Source: Rhodanobacter sp. C06
Lineage (GTDB): Bacteria; Pseudomonadota; Gammaproteobacteria; Xanthomonadales; Rhodanobacteraceae
Direction: 5' to 3'
Assembly (NCBI RefSeq): GCF_002001105.1
Contig: NZ_MUNP01000049.1
Location: 1-64,000 of the forward strand
DNA length: 64,000 bases
Under the pieces are notes generated by a model. That model searched no databases. It was not told the DNA's origin and saw nothing but the letters and a program-made list of their open reading frames with translations. Numbering within the stretch: position 1 is the stretch's first letter; each line of letters begins with the position of its first letter. Made by a program: the position numbers and the translations under genes. This document shows positions 25,892 through 34,805 of the stretch, piece after piece.

Positions 25892-25912
25892 GCGCCGGCA
25901 GGATGCCGGCGC
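25892..25912. terminator. Hairpin between convergent regulator and ptsI genes
   Basis: A perfect 9-bp GC stem GCGCCGGCA-GGA-TGCCGGCGC sits between the 3' ends of two convergent genes. No T run follows on either strand, so it may only help block convergent transcription. Confidence 0.5.
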
Positions 25913-25919
25913 AGCGTGA

Positions 25920-27650
25920 TCACTCGGCGAGCTGCGCCAGCAGCCCGGCGACCTGCTCGTGGGTGGTGGCGCGCAACAGGCGGGTGGCGTGGCCGCGCAG
26001 CGCGGCGTGATCGAGCGTGGCGAGGCGGTCGCGCACCTGCAGCAGCTGGCTGGGGTGCATGCTGAATTCGTTGAGGCCGAGCGCGAGCAGCATCGCGGTG
26101 AAGTGCACGTCGCCGCCGATCTCGCCGCACAGGCTCACTGGCTTCTTCGCGCGCCGGCCGGAACTGATCACGTGCGAGAGCAGGCGCAGCATGGCCGGCT
26201 GCAGCGGGGTGTAGATGTTGTCCAGCGCGTCGTTGCCGCGATCGGCGGCCAGCACGTACTGGGCGAGGTCGTTGGTGCCGATCGCGAGGAAGTCGGCGTG
26301 CTCCAGCAGGGCACGCACGTTGATCGCGGCGGCAGGCACCTCGATCATCGCGCCCAGCGGCAGCTTCTCGGGCAGGTCGATGCTCTCGCGCTTCAGGTCT
26401 TGCCGCGCCAGCTTGAACAGCGTGCGCACCGCGATGAGTTCGTCCGGCTGGGTCACCATCGGCACCAGCACGCGCATCGGGCCGTAGCAGGCGGCGCGCA
26501 GGATCGCGCGGATCTGCGTGGTGAACACCGCCGGATAGCGCAGCGACAGCCGCACGCCGCGCACGCCGAGCGCGGGGTTGTCCTCGCCGCGCAGCACCAG
26601 GCCCGCCGCGTCCGCCTTGTCGGCGCCGAGGTCCAGCGTGCGGATGGTGACCGGCAAGCCGCCCATGCCCAGCACCAGGTCGCGGTAGGCGATGAACTGC
26701 TCGTCTTCCGACGGCAGGCCCTTGTGGCGCAGGAACAGGAACTCGGTGCGGTACAGGCCCACGCCGTCGGCGCCGCGGGCACGCGCCAGCGCCACGTCGG
26801 TGGGAGTTTCCGCGTTCGCCAGCAGGCGGATCTCGATGCCGTCGCGGGTGCGCGTGGGCGCGTTCGCCAGGGTGGCGAGGCGGCGCCCTTCGGCGGCGAC
26901 CTCGCGCTGCCAGGCGCGGTAGCGGGCGAGGTCCTGCGCGGTGGGGTGCACGATCGCTTCGCCGCGCTCGGCGTCGAGCAGGATCAGGTCGTCGTCGTGC
27001 AGCAACGCCAGCGCGTCGCGCGCGCCCACCAGCATCGGCAGGCCAAGGCTGCGCGCGAGGATCGCGCTGTGCGAATACGCGCTGCCAGAACTGGTGACCA
27101 CGCCGAGCAGGCCGTTGCCGGCGAGTTGGGCCATGTCGGCAGGCGCGATGGTGTCGGCGACCAGGATCTCGCCCACGCGCGCGGCCAGCTTGCGCTCCTC
27201 CGGCGTGGTGTGGCGCTGCAGCGCGGAGACCACGCGGGCGATCACCTGGTCGATGTCCTCCTTGCGGCTGCGCAGGTAGGGATCGTCCATCGCCTCGAAC
27301 ACCGCGGCGAGCCGGTCGCGCTGCTTCTTCAGCGCGGCGCCGGCGCGGTAGTGGCCGATCTTCACCAGGTCGTCGAGGCCGCGCAGCAACTCGGCGTCGT
27401 CCAGCAACAGGCTGTGCGCGTCGATGAACTCGTTGACCTCGCGCGCCAGCGCGCCGTGCAGCTTGCCGCGCAGCTCGCGCAACTCCTGCCGCGCAGTGTC
27501 CAGCGCGCGGTGCAGGTGTTCCAGCTCGGGCCCGATTTCATCCTCGGCCAGCGGCCGGGTATCCACCGCGTAGCGGCTGGGCTGCACCAGGCGCGCACGG
27601 CCCAGCGCCATGCCGCGCGATGCCTGGGTGCCTGGGAGGACGTGCCTCAT
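25920..27650 (-). CDS. ptsI: Phosphoenolpyruvate-protein phosphotransferase (PTS enzyme I)
   Basis: A 576-residue enzyme I that autophosphorylates from PEP and phosphorylates HPr. It has the N-terminal HPr-binding helices (about 30-140), the swivelling phosphohistidine domain with H194 in SGSAYSHSAILAR, and the PEP-binding barrel with GLYRTEFLFL and the active cysteine in VSLCGEIGGD. The usual GGRTSHTAI is replaced by SGSAYSHSAI. It follows ptsH after 5 bases. No sugar-specific EIIBC gene is present in the window, so the set looks regulatory. Confidence 0.93.
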   Translation of the reverse strand: MRHVLPGTQASRGMALGRARLVQPSRYAVDTRPLAEDEIGPELEHLHRALDTARQELRELRGKLHGALAREVNEFIDAHSLLLDDAELLRGLDDLVKIGHYRAGAALKKQRDRLAAVFEAMDDPYLRSRKEDIDQVIARVVSALQRHTTPEERKLAARVGEILVADTIAPADMAQLAGNGLLGVVTSSGSAYSHSAILARSLGLPMLVGARDALALLHDDDLILLDAERGEAIVHPTAQDLARYRAWQREVAAEGRRLATLANAPTRTRDGIEIRLLANAETPTDVALARARGADGVGLYRTEFLFLRHKGLPSEDEQFIAYRDLVLGMGGLPVTIRTLDLGADKADAAGLVLRGEDNPALGVRGVRLSLRYPAVFTTQIRAILRAACYGPMRVLVPMVTQPDELIAVRTLFKLARQDLKRESIDLPEKLPLGAMIEVPAAAINVRALLEHADFLAIGTNDLAQYVLAADRGNDALDNIYTPLQPAMLRLLSHVISSGRRAKKPVSLCGEIGGDVHFTAMLLALGLNEFSMHPSQLLQVRDRLATLDHAALRGHATRLLRATTHEQVAGLLAQLAE

Positions 27651-27655
27651 CGCGA

Positions 27656-27925
27656 TTACGCTCCCTCGTCGAACTTGCGCTCGAACAGCGCCGCCACCGC
27701 GTCCAGCGCGGCCTGTTCGTCGGGGCCGTCGGCGCGGATCGTCAGCGGCGTGCCGATGCCGGCGGCGAGCATCATCACGCCCATGATGCTCTGCGCGTTG
27801 ACCTCGCGCCCCTTGCTGGCCAGCAGCACGGTGGATTTGAAGCCCTGCACCAGTTGCACCAGCTTGGCCGAGGCGCGGGCGTGCAGGCCCAGCTTGTTGG
27901 ACACCACGATTTCTTGTTCAAGCAT
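27656..27925 (-). CDS. ptsH: Phosphocarrier protein HPr
   Basis: An 89-residue HPr. The enzyme-I-dependent site is H15 (KLGLHARAS) and the HprK-dependent site is S46 (NAQSIMGVM), both exact. The presence of hprK in the same cluster means S46 phosphorylation is likely used. The start codon is immediately preceded, base for base, by one arm of a 30-bp inverted repeat (27926-27955) whose partner overlaps the EIIA stop, so translation initiation may be structure-controlled. I see only a weak ribosome site, AACAGG, some 13 bases before ATG. Confidence 0.94.
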   Translation of the reverse strand: MLEQEIVVSNKLGLHARASAKLVQLVQGFKSTVLLASKGREVNAQSIMGVMMLAAGIGTPLTIRADGPDEQAALDAVAALFERKFDEGA

Positions 27926-28215
27926 TGGGGCGCACTGACCTGTTCAGCATGGGCGGCATGAAACCTGGAAGGCCCGCAGGGTGCGGGGCGTGGCGCAGCC
28001 AAGGCTGGCCGCCTTGGCAAGGCGCGCATCGCGGCTTGCGGGCCTTCCAGGTTTCACCCTGACATTTGGTATTGAATGCGCGGGCCGATTCTGCCTGCCC
28101 GCAGCTTCGCGTCGCACCTCCTCGATAGGCAGCCAGCCTACCTTCGTCGGTTCGGCACAAATCTGCGGGCAGGCAGAATCGGTGACGCCCATGTTGAACA
28201 GGTCAGTGCGCCCCA
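27926..28215. repeat. 290-bp bipartite inverted element (outer stem enclosing two long hairpins), copy 1
   Basis: The outer arms are 27926-27955 and 28186-28215, complementary at 29 of 30 positions, with the exception a wobble-type change. Inside, hairpin A has a perfect 19-bp stem (27960-27978 / 28037-28055) topped by an 8-bp stem with loop TGGCC (27998-28018). Hairpin B has a perfect 20-bp stem (28085-28104 / 28163-28182) topped by TAGGC-AGCCA-GCCTA (28126-28140). Read in opposite strand orientation, A and B share CGCAG, the TGGC loop and TGCG at equivalent places. It fills the whole EIIA-HPr gap. Confidence 0.88.
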
Positions 28216-28598
28216 TCAATGAAGATTCCCCCGCGGCCGCCGCTTGCCGCGATCTCGGCCAGTTCGTCCAGTGGTTTTTCCGCGTAATTGAGCACGCGCA
28301 GCAGCATCGGCAGGTTGAGGCCGGAGACGCAGCGCAGGCGCACGCCCAGTGAACCCAGCGACAGCCCGATGTTGCACGGCGTGGCGCCGTAGAGGTCGGC
28401 TAGCACCAGCACGCCCTCGCCCTGGTCGAGCGCGCGCGCATGCCGGGCGGTGAGCGTGCGCATCACGTCGGGGTCGGCCTGCGGCGGCACTTCCACCGCT
28501 TCCACCTGCAACGGCAGCTTCGGCATCACGTGGTGCGCGGCGGAGATCAGCGCGTGGCCGACCGCTTCGTGGGTCATCAGCATCACGCCCACGCTCAT
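28203..28598 (-). CDS. PTS EIIA component, mannose-type
   Basis: A 131-residue EIIA of the mannose family. The phosphorylated histidine is H10 (MLMTHEAVGHAL), and the DLYGATPCN loop is typical. ATG 28598 (MSVGVMLMTHE) is chosen; the longer frame starts with unrelated residues. Alone, without IIB or IIC, it usually acts as a phosphoryl acceptor in the regulatory PTS. It is upstream of ptsH in the same direction, and its last codons and TGA lie inside the right arm of the 290-bp inverted element. Confidence 0.9.
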   Translation of the reverse strand: MSVGVMLMTHEAVGHALISAAHHVMPKLPLQVEAVEVPPQADPDVMRTLTARHARALDQGEGVLVLADLYGATPCNIGLSLGSLGVRLRCVSGLNLPMLLRVLNYAEKPLDELAEIAASGGRGGIFIDGAH

Positions 28599-28637
28599 GG
28601 TCGTGCACCCGCCTGCTTGCATGCGATGGTCATGGCT

Positions 28638-29540
28638 TCAGTCCAGCTCGCGGTGGAAGGTGAGCACGCCTTCGCGCGTTTCGCGATAATGCGCGGCGAG
28701 CTGCTCGACCAGGTACACCGAGCGATGCCGGCCACCGGTGCAGCCGATCGCGATGGTGACGTAGCTGCGGTCGTCCTGCTCGAAGCGCGGCAGCCACGTG
28801 TCCAGCCAACGCGTGGTGTCGGCGAGGTATTCGGTCACCAGCGGCTCGCCTTCGAGGTATTCGCGCACCGGCGCGTCCTTGCCGGAGAGCGGGCGCAGCC
28901 GCGGTTGCCAGTGCGGGTTGGGCAGGCAGCGCGCGTCGAACACGAAATCCGAATCCAGCGGCAGCCCGCGCTTGAACGCGAAGGACTGGAACATCAGGGT
29001 CATGCCCTCGGTGGCCTGCGCGTAGCCGGTGGCGACCAGCCGGCGCAGCTGGTGCACGTTGAGTTCGCTGGAGTCGATCACCTTCTCGGCGATCGCCATC
29101 AGCGGGCGCAGCAGGCGGCGCTCCTTGCCGATGGCGTCGGCCAGCGACATGCCGCGCGTTGCCAGCGGGTGGCGGCGGCGGGTTTCCGAGTAGCGCTTGA
29201 GCAGCACTTCGTTGCTGCAGTCGAGGAAGATCAGGTGCAGCTGCACGCCGGTGGCGGCCAGTGCGGAGAGGACCTCGGGCAGGTGCTCGAAGTCGTCGCC
29301 GCGATTGCGCACGTCCACGCCCACCGCGATGCGCCGGCGCCGGCCGGCGCCGCGGCCCACCGCGTCCACCAACTGCGGCAGCAGGGCCGGCGGCAGGTTG
29401 TCGACGCAGTAGAACTCCAGGTCCTCCAATGCGCGCAGCGCCACCGTCTTGCCGCCGCCGGACATGCCGGTGAGCACGATCAGGTGCGTCTCGTGCGGGT
29501 CGGTGTAGGGGCTGGGCGGCGGCGGATGGTCTTCGTTCAT
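28638..29540 (-). CDS. rapZ: RNase adapter protein RapZ
   Basis: A 300-residue P-loop protein. In enterobacteria RapZ directs RNase E to the GlmZ small RNA according to glucosamine-6-phosphate level. Walker A is LTGMSGGGKTVAL (K31), and the C-terminal GCTGGRHRSVYLVE motif is the conserved ligand-binding part. The proline-rich first 18 residues are an extension. It lies 4 bases after hprK and 39 before the EIIA gene, the classic rpoN-linked order of proteobacteria. Confidence 0.92.
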   Translation of the reverse strand: MNEDHPPPPSPYTDPHETHLIVLTGMSGGGKTVALRALEDLEFYCVDNLPPALLPQLVDAVGRGAGRRRRIAVGVDVRNRGDDFEHLPEVLSALAATGVQLHLIFLDCSNEVLLKRYSETRRRHPLATRGMSLADAIGKERRLLRPLMAIAEKVIDSSELNVHQLRRLVATGYAQATEGMTLMFQSFAFKRGLPLDSDFVFDARCLPNPHWQPRLRPLSGKDAPVREYLEGEPLVTEYLADTTRWLDTWLPRFEQDDRSYVTIAIGCTGGRHRSVYLVEQLAAHYRETREGVLTFHRELD

Positions 29541-29544
29541 GGCA

Positions 29545-30495
29545 TCACCAAGGCGGCAGTCGGCGCAGCTGGTGCGCCTGGCGGTCGATGAAGGTCTGCG
29601 CGGGGTCGATGCCCTTGCTCTTCAGCGCGTGGCTGCGCACCGCCGCCTCGACCAGCACGGCGATGTTGCGGCCGGGCGCCACCGGGATGGTGATCATCGG
29701 CACCTTGACGTCGAACACCTCGCGGTGGCCGATGTCGCCGGTGAGGCGCGTCAGCGCGTCGATGTCCTCACCCTCGCGCAACGGTTTCAGGTGGATCACC
29801 AGGCGCAGGTACTTGGACGGCTTCACCGACATGTGGCCGAACATCTCGCGCACGTTGAGCACGCCCAGGCCGCGCACCTCCAGCAGGTCCTGCAGCAGTT
29901 CGGGGCAGCTGCCGTCGATCACGTCCGGCGCGATCAGGGTGAACTCGGTGGCGTCGTCGGCGACCAGGCGGTGGCCGCGGCTGATCAGTTCCAGCGCCAG
30001 CTCGCTCTTGCCGGCGCCGGCTTCGCCGGTGATCAGCACGCCGATCGAGAACACCTCCAGGAACACGCCGTGCAGGGTGGTCTTCGCCGCCAGCTGGCGC
30101 GCCAGGTGGTATTGCAGGAAGGTCAACACTTCGTGGCCGCGCTTGGCGCTGACCCACAGCGGGGTGTCGGTTTCCTCGGCCACCTCGCGCAGGTCGGAGG
30201 GTACCGGCTGGTCCTTGGTGACGATCAGCGCCACCGGCCGGCTGGCGGCGATCTTGTGGATCACCTCCCAGCGCTGGCGCGAGTCCAGCCCGTCGAGGAA
30301 GTTCAGCTCCTCCGTGCCGATGATCTGGATCTTGTTCGGGTAGATGACGTTGAGGTAGCCGATCAGCGAAGGCCGGCGCGCCTGCGCGGCGCCCGGTTCC
30401 AGCACGCGTGATTCGCCGCGCATGCCGGCGACCCAGCGCAGCACCATGCGCTCGTTGACGCCATCGTAGAGTTGTCGTGCGGTGAGCCGGTCCAA
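29545..30495 (-). CDS. hprK: HPr kinase/phosphorylase
   Basis: A 316-residue bifunctional kinase/phosphorylase acting on HPr S46. The N-terminal domain ([20 protein letters not shown]) is followed by the kinase core with Walker [16 protein letters not shown] and the HprK signature [18 protein letters not shown] 30495 is preferred because it gives the normal family N-terminus ([11 protein letters not shown]) and has AAGGA upstream; an in-frame ATG at 30552 would add 19 arginine-rich residues. Together with HPr, EI and EIIA it completes the regulatory circuit. Confidence 0.9.
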   Translation of the reverse strand: MDRLTARQLYDGVNERMVLRWVAGMRGESRVLEPGAAQARRPSLIGYLNVIYPNKIQIIGTEELNFLDGLDSRQRWEVIHKIAASRPVALIVTKDQPVPSDLREVAEETDTPLWVSAKRGHEVLTFLQYHLARQLAAKTTLHGVFLEVFSIGVLITGEAGAGKSELALELISRGHRLVADDATEFTLIAPDVIDGSCPELLQDLLEVRGLGVLNVREMFGHMSVKPSKYLRLVIHLKPLREGEDIDALTRLTGDIGHREVFDVKVPMITIPVAPGRNIAVLVEAAVRSHALKSKGIDPAQTFIDRQAHQLRRLPPW

Positions 30496-30628
30496 GCCTT
30501 CGGTCCTTTGCGTCGCGCGCCGCCGGTAGGGTTCGCGGCGGGGCAGGGGCATTGTGCCAGCTTGGGCGGTGTGCGTGTTTCGAAGGGAAGGCAGGCCGCC
30601 CCTCGCGGAGCGGCCTGCGGGAGACGGA

Positions 30629-30952
30629 TCAGCCGTACTGGCGTTCCTCGCGCACGGCGCGCTGGTGCTTGTCGACGATCTTCTCGCGATGGCGGCGCAG
30701 CTGGTTGACCAGCTTGTCGAACAGCATGTCGATGGAGGCGTACATGTCGGCCTCGGCGGCCTGCGCGTGCAGGGTGGCGCCGGTGACGCCGAGCGTGGCG
30801 TCCGCGCGGTGCTGAAGCTTGTCCACGGAGAGCACCACGGCGAGGCTGATCAGCTTGTCATCGAGGCGTTGGAGGCGGTCCAGCCTGGATTCGACATGGG
30901 CGCGCAGCGCGGGGGTGACTTCGATCTGCTGGCCGCTGAGTTGGAATTGCAT
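30629..30952 (-). CDS. hpf: Ribosome hibernation promoting factor (short HPF/YhbH)
   Basis: A 107-residue beta-alpha-beta-beta-beta-alpha protein that binds the 30S decoding site and dimerises ribosomes in stationary phase. It starts [40 protein letters not shown] is the conserved second helix. GAGGAGG with 6-base spacing precedes ATG 30952. It is downstream of rpoN, separated by a 290-bp structured element and an additional 14-bp-stem hairpin in its leader. Confidence 0.92.
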   Translation of the reverse strand: MQFQLSGQQIEVTPALRAHVESRLDRLQRLDDKLISLAVVLSVDKLQHRADATLGVTGATLHAQAAEADMYASIDMLFDKLVNQLRRHREKIVDKHQRAVREERQYG

Positions 30953-30998
30953 GGTACGCCTCCTCTGGTGGTGCAGTGCCGCGTTTGGCGGCGGGATG

Positions 30999-31028
30999 GA
31001 CACGCCAGGGGCTGGCCCCTGGCGTGTC
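30999..31028. promoter_or_regulatory. Perfect hairpin in the hpf leader
   Basis: A perfect 14-bp stem (30999-31012 with 31015-31028; effectively a CTGG tetraloop) lies 46 bases before the hpf start. It has no T run on the hpf-sense strand, so a leader structure or processing site is more likely than a terminator. Confidence 0.55.
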
Positions 31029-31086
31029 GTCGATCATCCTTCACTACAGGTAATGGGAGCGTTTTTCCGGTGGGCAAGTTCCCTTT

Positions 31087-31372
31087 GGATGCTCCGATCA
31101 ATCCCAGTGTAGGTGTCACCGGTCTGTCTGCGCGCAGCCCGCAGGACCGTCGTCGAAGGCAGACTGGCTGTCTGTCAAGACGGCGGGCCGAAGGGATGCG
31201 CGCAGACAGACCGGCCTCAACTGCTTGAATTCAAATGACGAGGTGATGCCCAGAAGGTCCGCATATCGCCGCGCGCGTCTTGCCCAGACAGCCGTCTGGG
31301 CGGCGCCACGCACGACAATCTGCGAACCTTCTGGGCATCATGACGCCTGCACTGGGATTGATCGGAGCATCC
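31087..31372. repeat. 286-bp bipartite inverted element, copy 2
   Basis: The outer arms 31087-31109 and 31350-31372 match perfectly over 23 bp and extend to 32 bp (31087-31118 / 31341-31372) with two wobble-type differences. Hairpin A has an 18-bp stem (31119-31136 / 31197-31214) and apical CAGAC-TGGCT-GTCTG (31160-31174). Hairpin B pairs 31244-31263 with 31321-31340 (19 of 20) and has apical GCCCAGAC-AGCC-GTCTGGGC (31282-31301). Stems share no sequence with copy 1, but size, order and core positions are the same. It begins one base after the rpoN stop codon. Confidence 0.88.
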
Positions 31373-31373
31373 T

Positions 31374-32840
31374 TCAGACTATGCGCTGGCGTTCGCTGGA
31401 ACTGGGGATGCGCAACCCCTCCCGGTACTTCGCCACGGTGCGCCGGGCAACCTGGATGCCCTTGCCCTTCAGCTCCTCGGCCAGCGCCTGGTCGGACAGC
31501 GGCTTGCGCGGGTCTTCCGCCTCGATCAGCTTGCGCAGCATGGCCTGGATCGCGGTGGCCGAGGCGCTGCCGCCGTCCTCGGTGGACACGCCGCTGGAGA
31601 AGAAATACTTCAGCTCGAAGGTGCCGCGCGGCGTGTGCAGGTACTTGCGCGTGGTGACGCGCGAAATGGTGGATTCGTGCATGCCCACCTCCTCGGCCAC
31701 CTCGCGCAGCACCAGCGGATGCATCGCCTCGGGGCCGTAGTCGAGGAACGCGCTCTGCCGCCGCACGATCGCGCCGGCCACCTTCAGCAGGGTCTCGGCG
31801 CGCGATTCCAGGCTCTTCAGCAGCCAGCGCGCTTCCTGCAGCTGGCCCTTCATCCAGCTGGCGTCGTCGCCGCGGGCGCGGGCGATCAGGTTGCAGTAGT
31901 GCTGGTTCAGGCCCAGCCGCGGCTGGGCGTCCGGGTTCAGGCGCACCTGCCAGCGACCGCCTTCCTTCACGGCATAGACGTCCGGCGCCACGTATTCCAC
32001 CGGGGTGGTGTCCAGCGCCGCGCCGGGGCGCGGGTCGAGGCTGCGGATCAGCGCGGCGGCGGCGGCCACCTCGTCCTCGCCGGCGCGCAGCTTGCGCGCC
32101 AGCTTGCCGATGTCGTTGCGCGCGAGCAGTTCCAGCTCGCCGTCGACGATGGCGAGCGCCAGCTCGCGATGCGGGGTGGCGGCGTCGAACTGTTCCAGCT
32201 GGCTGCGCAGGCAGTCGCGCAGGTCCAGGCTGGCCACGCCCAGCGGGTCGAAGCCCTGCAGGCGGCGGCGCACCGCCTCGATCTCGTCGAGGTCGGCGGC
32301 CAGGTTCGCCGGCAGCGCCGCGCGCACCGCCTCGATGCTGTCGGCGAGGTAGCCGTCGGCGTTCAGCGCATCGATCAGCACGGTGGCGATCGCGGTCTGG
32401 CGCGGGTTGAAGCCGGCGAGGTTGAGCTGCCACAGCAGGTGTTGCTGCAGGGACTCGGGGGTGACGTTCTGCGGCTCGAAATCCTCGTCGCCGCGCGTGG
32501 CGCCGCTGCCGCCGCTGCCGTTGGAGAAGTCGATCGGGGTTTCGACGCTGCCGCCGCCGTCGTCGGCCCAGTCGGCGACGTCGCCACCGTCGACATCGCG
32601 ATCGGCGGCGGCCTCGGCGGGGCCGGGCGCCTGCACGTAGTCGGCTTCCGGCGTGGCCTCGTCAGAGGCGGCCTCGTCCTCGCTCTCGTCGGCGAACTCC
32701 AGCAACGGATTGCTTTCGGCAAGCTGCCGCAACTCGGCCTCCAGCTCCAGTTGCGACAGTTGCAGCAGGCGGATCGCCAACTGCAGTTGCGGCGTCAGGG
32801 TGAGCTGTTGATGGAGGCGGAATTGCAGTGCGGGTTTCAT
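31374..32840 (-). CDS. rpoN: RNA polymerase sigma-54 factor
   Basis: A 488-residue sigma-54. The glutamine- and leucine-rich activator-interacting region is residues 1-48 (QLTLTPQLQLAIRLLQLSQL), followed by an acidic linker (about 48-130), the core-binding domain, and the DNA-binding part with the RpoN box ARRTVAKYRE near the C-terminus. Length is normal. It is followed downstream by the 286-bp inverted element and hpf, and preceded by lptB, the standard proteobacterial order. Confidence 0.95.
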   Translation of the reverse strand: MKPALQFRLHQQLTLTPQLQLAIRLLQLSQLELEAELRQLAESNPLLEFADESEDEAASDEATPEADYVQAPGPAEAAADRDVDGGDVADWADDGGGSVETPIDFSNGSGGSGATRGDEDFEPQNVTPESLQQHLLWQLNLAGFNPRQTAIATVLIDALNADGYLADSIEAVRAALPANLAADLDEIEAVRRRLQGFDPLGVASLDLRDCLRSQLEQFDAATPHRELALAIVDGELELLARNDIGKLARKLRAGEDEVAAAAALIRSLDPRPGAALDTTPVEYVAPDVYAVKEGGRWQVRLNPDAQPRLGLNQHYCNLIARARGDDASWMKGQLQEARWLLKSLESRAETLLKVAGAIVRRQSAFLDYGPEAMHPLVLREVAEEVGMHESTISRVTTRKYLHTPRGTFELKYFFSSGVSTEDGGSASATAIQAMLRKLIEAEDPRKPLSDQALAEELKGKGIQVARRTVAKYREGLRIPSSSERQRIV

Positions 32841-32924
32841 GCCGGCCTGTGGAATGGACTGGGTTCCAATCCTACCCGCAGCCGGCGGGGGCGGCCATAG
32901 CCCGACATTCCCGCCGGAACGGCG

Positions 32925-33644
<720 letters not shown>

Positions 33645-33646
33645 GC

Positions 33647-34237
33647 TTACTTGCCGCCCGCCGGTGCGCTGTGGGCGGGAGCGGGCGACGCCGGCTGGCC
33701 CGGCTTGGGCTTGGGCAGGAAGGTCATGTGCACGGCGTTGTCGCCGCTGCTGCTGCCGGTCATCTCGCTGGTCTCGGTGTTGTAGGTGAGCTTGTCGCCG
33801 TGCGCCTCGCCGCGGCCCTGCTGCTTGACCACGGCGTTGCCGGTAAGCACGGCGATGCCGTTGATGTTGTCGTAGTCGAGTTGCGCCGCGTCCCCGGTCA
33901 TCAGGTTGCCGGCGTCGTCCAGTTCCTGGATGTGCGCGGGCGCGCCGGTGACCTGCACGTGGTCGACGTTCTGGTCGGCGTCGAAATGCACCGTGGCCAG
34001 GTCGCCGGTGATCTTCATGGTGCCCTGGGTGATCACCACGCGGCCGTGCAGCTTGACCGTGCTGTTGGGCGCGTAGGTGCCGTCGAACGAGTCCGCGTGC
34101 TCGACGTTCATCGGCTGCTGGCGGTCGGACTTCTTCGCCAGCGCCAGCGTGGGCAGCAGCGCCAACGCCGCCGCGGCGAGCAGGCCGGCGACGAACTTAC
34201 GACTTGCGCTTGCGCGGCGGGAACGTGGCATGGACAT
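33647..34237 (-). CDS. lptA: LPS transport periplasmic protein LptA
   Basis: A 196-residue protein with a signal peptide (hydrophobic [18 protein letters not shown]) and the OstA beta-jellyroll of the periplasmic LPS bridge ([20 protein letters not shown], then [16 protein letters not shown]). A proline/alanine-rich tail follows residue 175. ATG 34237 (MSMPRSRR), with GGAG upstream, is chosen; ATG 34231 is possible. The start lies inside the end of lptC (41-base overlap). Confidence 0.92.
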   Translation of the reverse strand: MSMPRSRRASASRKFVAGLLAAAALALLPTLALAKKSDRQQPMNVEHADSFDGTYAPNSTVKLHGRVVITQGTMKITGDLATVHFDADQNVDHVQVTGAPAHIQELDDAGNLMTGDAAQLDYDNINGIAVLTGNAVVKQQGRGEAHGDKLTYNTETSEMTGSSSGDNAVHMTFLPKPKPGQPASPAPAHSAPAGGK

Positions 34238-34805
34238 TGTCGAGCAACTCCAGGTGATTGTCGTTGAGGTTGGCACGCATGCCGACCCCGTCCATTCTAC
34301 TGGCGCCCTGCGTCATCTGCGCCGGCGCGGCGGTGACCATGCGGTTTTCCTTCGGCCACACAGTGACATCCGAGCTGACCAGATCCGTCGCCGGGGTGTC
34401 GGCCCAGGCGGGGCGGTGCATGGTCACCGGGCCTTGCAGCTTGATCAGGCTGCCGCTCTTGTCCACCCAGCCGTACAGCGACTGGCCGTGCCAGTCCGGC
34501 ACGCCGGGTTTCTTGGACGAGAGGTCGAACACGGGCGAGTTGATGTACAGCGACTCGTCGCCTTCGCGGCGCTCCAGCTGCGGCGCCTGCATGCGGAAGG
34601 CGAGCTGGCCTTCCGGGTTGTAGGACCAGAGCTTGAAGTTGGTGAGCGTGTAGCCGGAGCGCGGCGGGCCCACGAAATCGTTCGGTTTCGGCGCCGGCCC
34701 CATCCACCACAGCAGCAGCTGGGCAAGGCCCACGCCGAGCGCGACCACCACGATCGCGCTGGCCAGTTTGCGGTCGCGCAGCCAACGACGCAGGCGCGCG
34801 ATCAA
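34197..34805 (-). CDS. lptC: LPS export protein LptC
   Basis: A 202-residue bitopic protein: one TM helix (about 14-34), then a periplasmic beta-jellyroll (SGYTLTNFKLWSYNPEGQLA, ending [17 protein letters not shown]). It links LptB2FG to LptA. TTG 34805 is preferred: it overlaps the kdsC stop as TTGA, the usual coupled arrangement, and gives the expected MIARLRRWLRDRK start. The longer frame upstream is a kdsC shadow. Confidence 0.9.
   Translation of the reverse strand: MIARLRRWLRDRKLASAIVVVALGVGLAQLLLWWMGPAPKPNDFVGPPRSGYTLTNFKLWSYNPEGQLAFRMQAPQLERREGDESLYINSPVFDLSSKKPGVPDWHGQSLYGWVDKSGSLIKLQGPVTMHRPAWADTPATDLVSSDVTVWPKENRMVTAAPAQMTQGASRMDGVGMRANLNDNHLELLDNVHATFPPRKRKS

Noticed and set aside
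27998-28140. Kissing-loop between hairpins A and B as an evolved contact
   Set aside because: The loop complementarity follows automatically from B being an inverted copy of A, so it is not independent evidence of an RNA contact.
27944-28352. Open frames inside the 290-bp element
   Set aside because: They follow the hairpin arms, differ between strands and lack ribosome sites; the region is explained by structure.
31030-31086. Sigma-54 promoter for hpf
   Set aside because: No TGGCAC-N5-TTGC match was found on the hpf-sense strand.
31116-31313. 65-codon minus-strand frame inside the second element
   Set aside because: It spans the conserved hairpin core and has no independent coding evidence.
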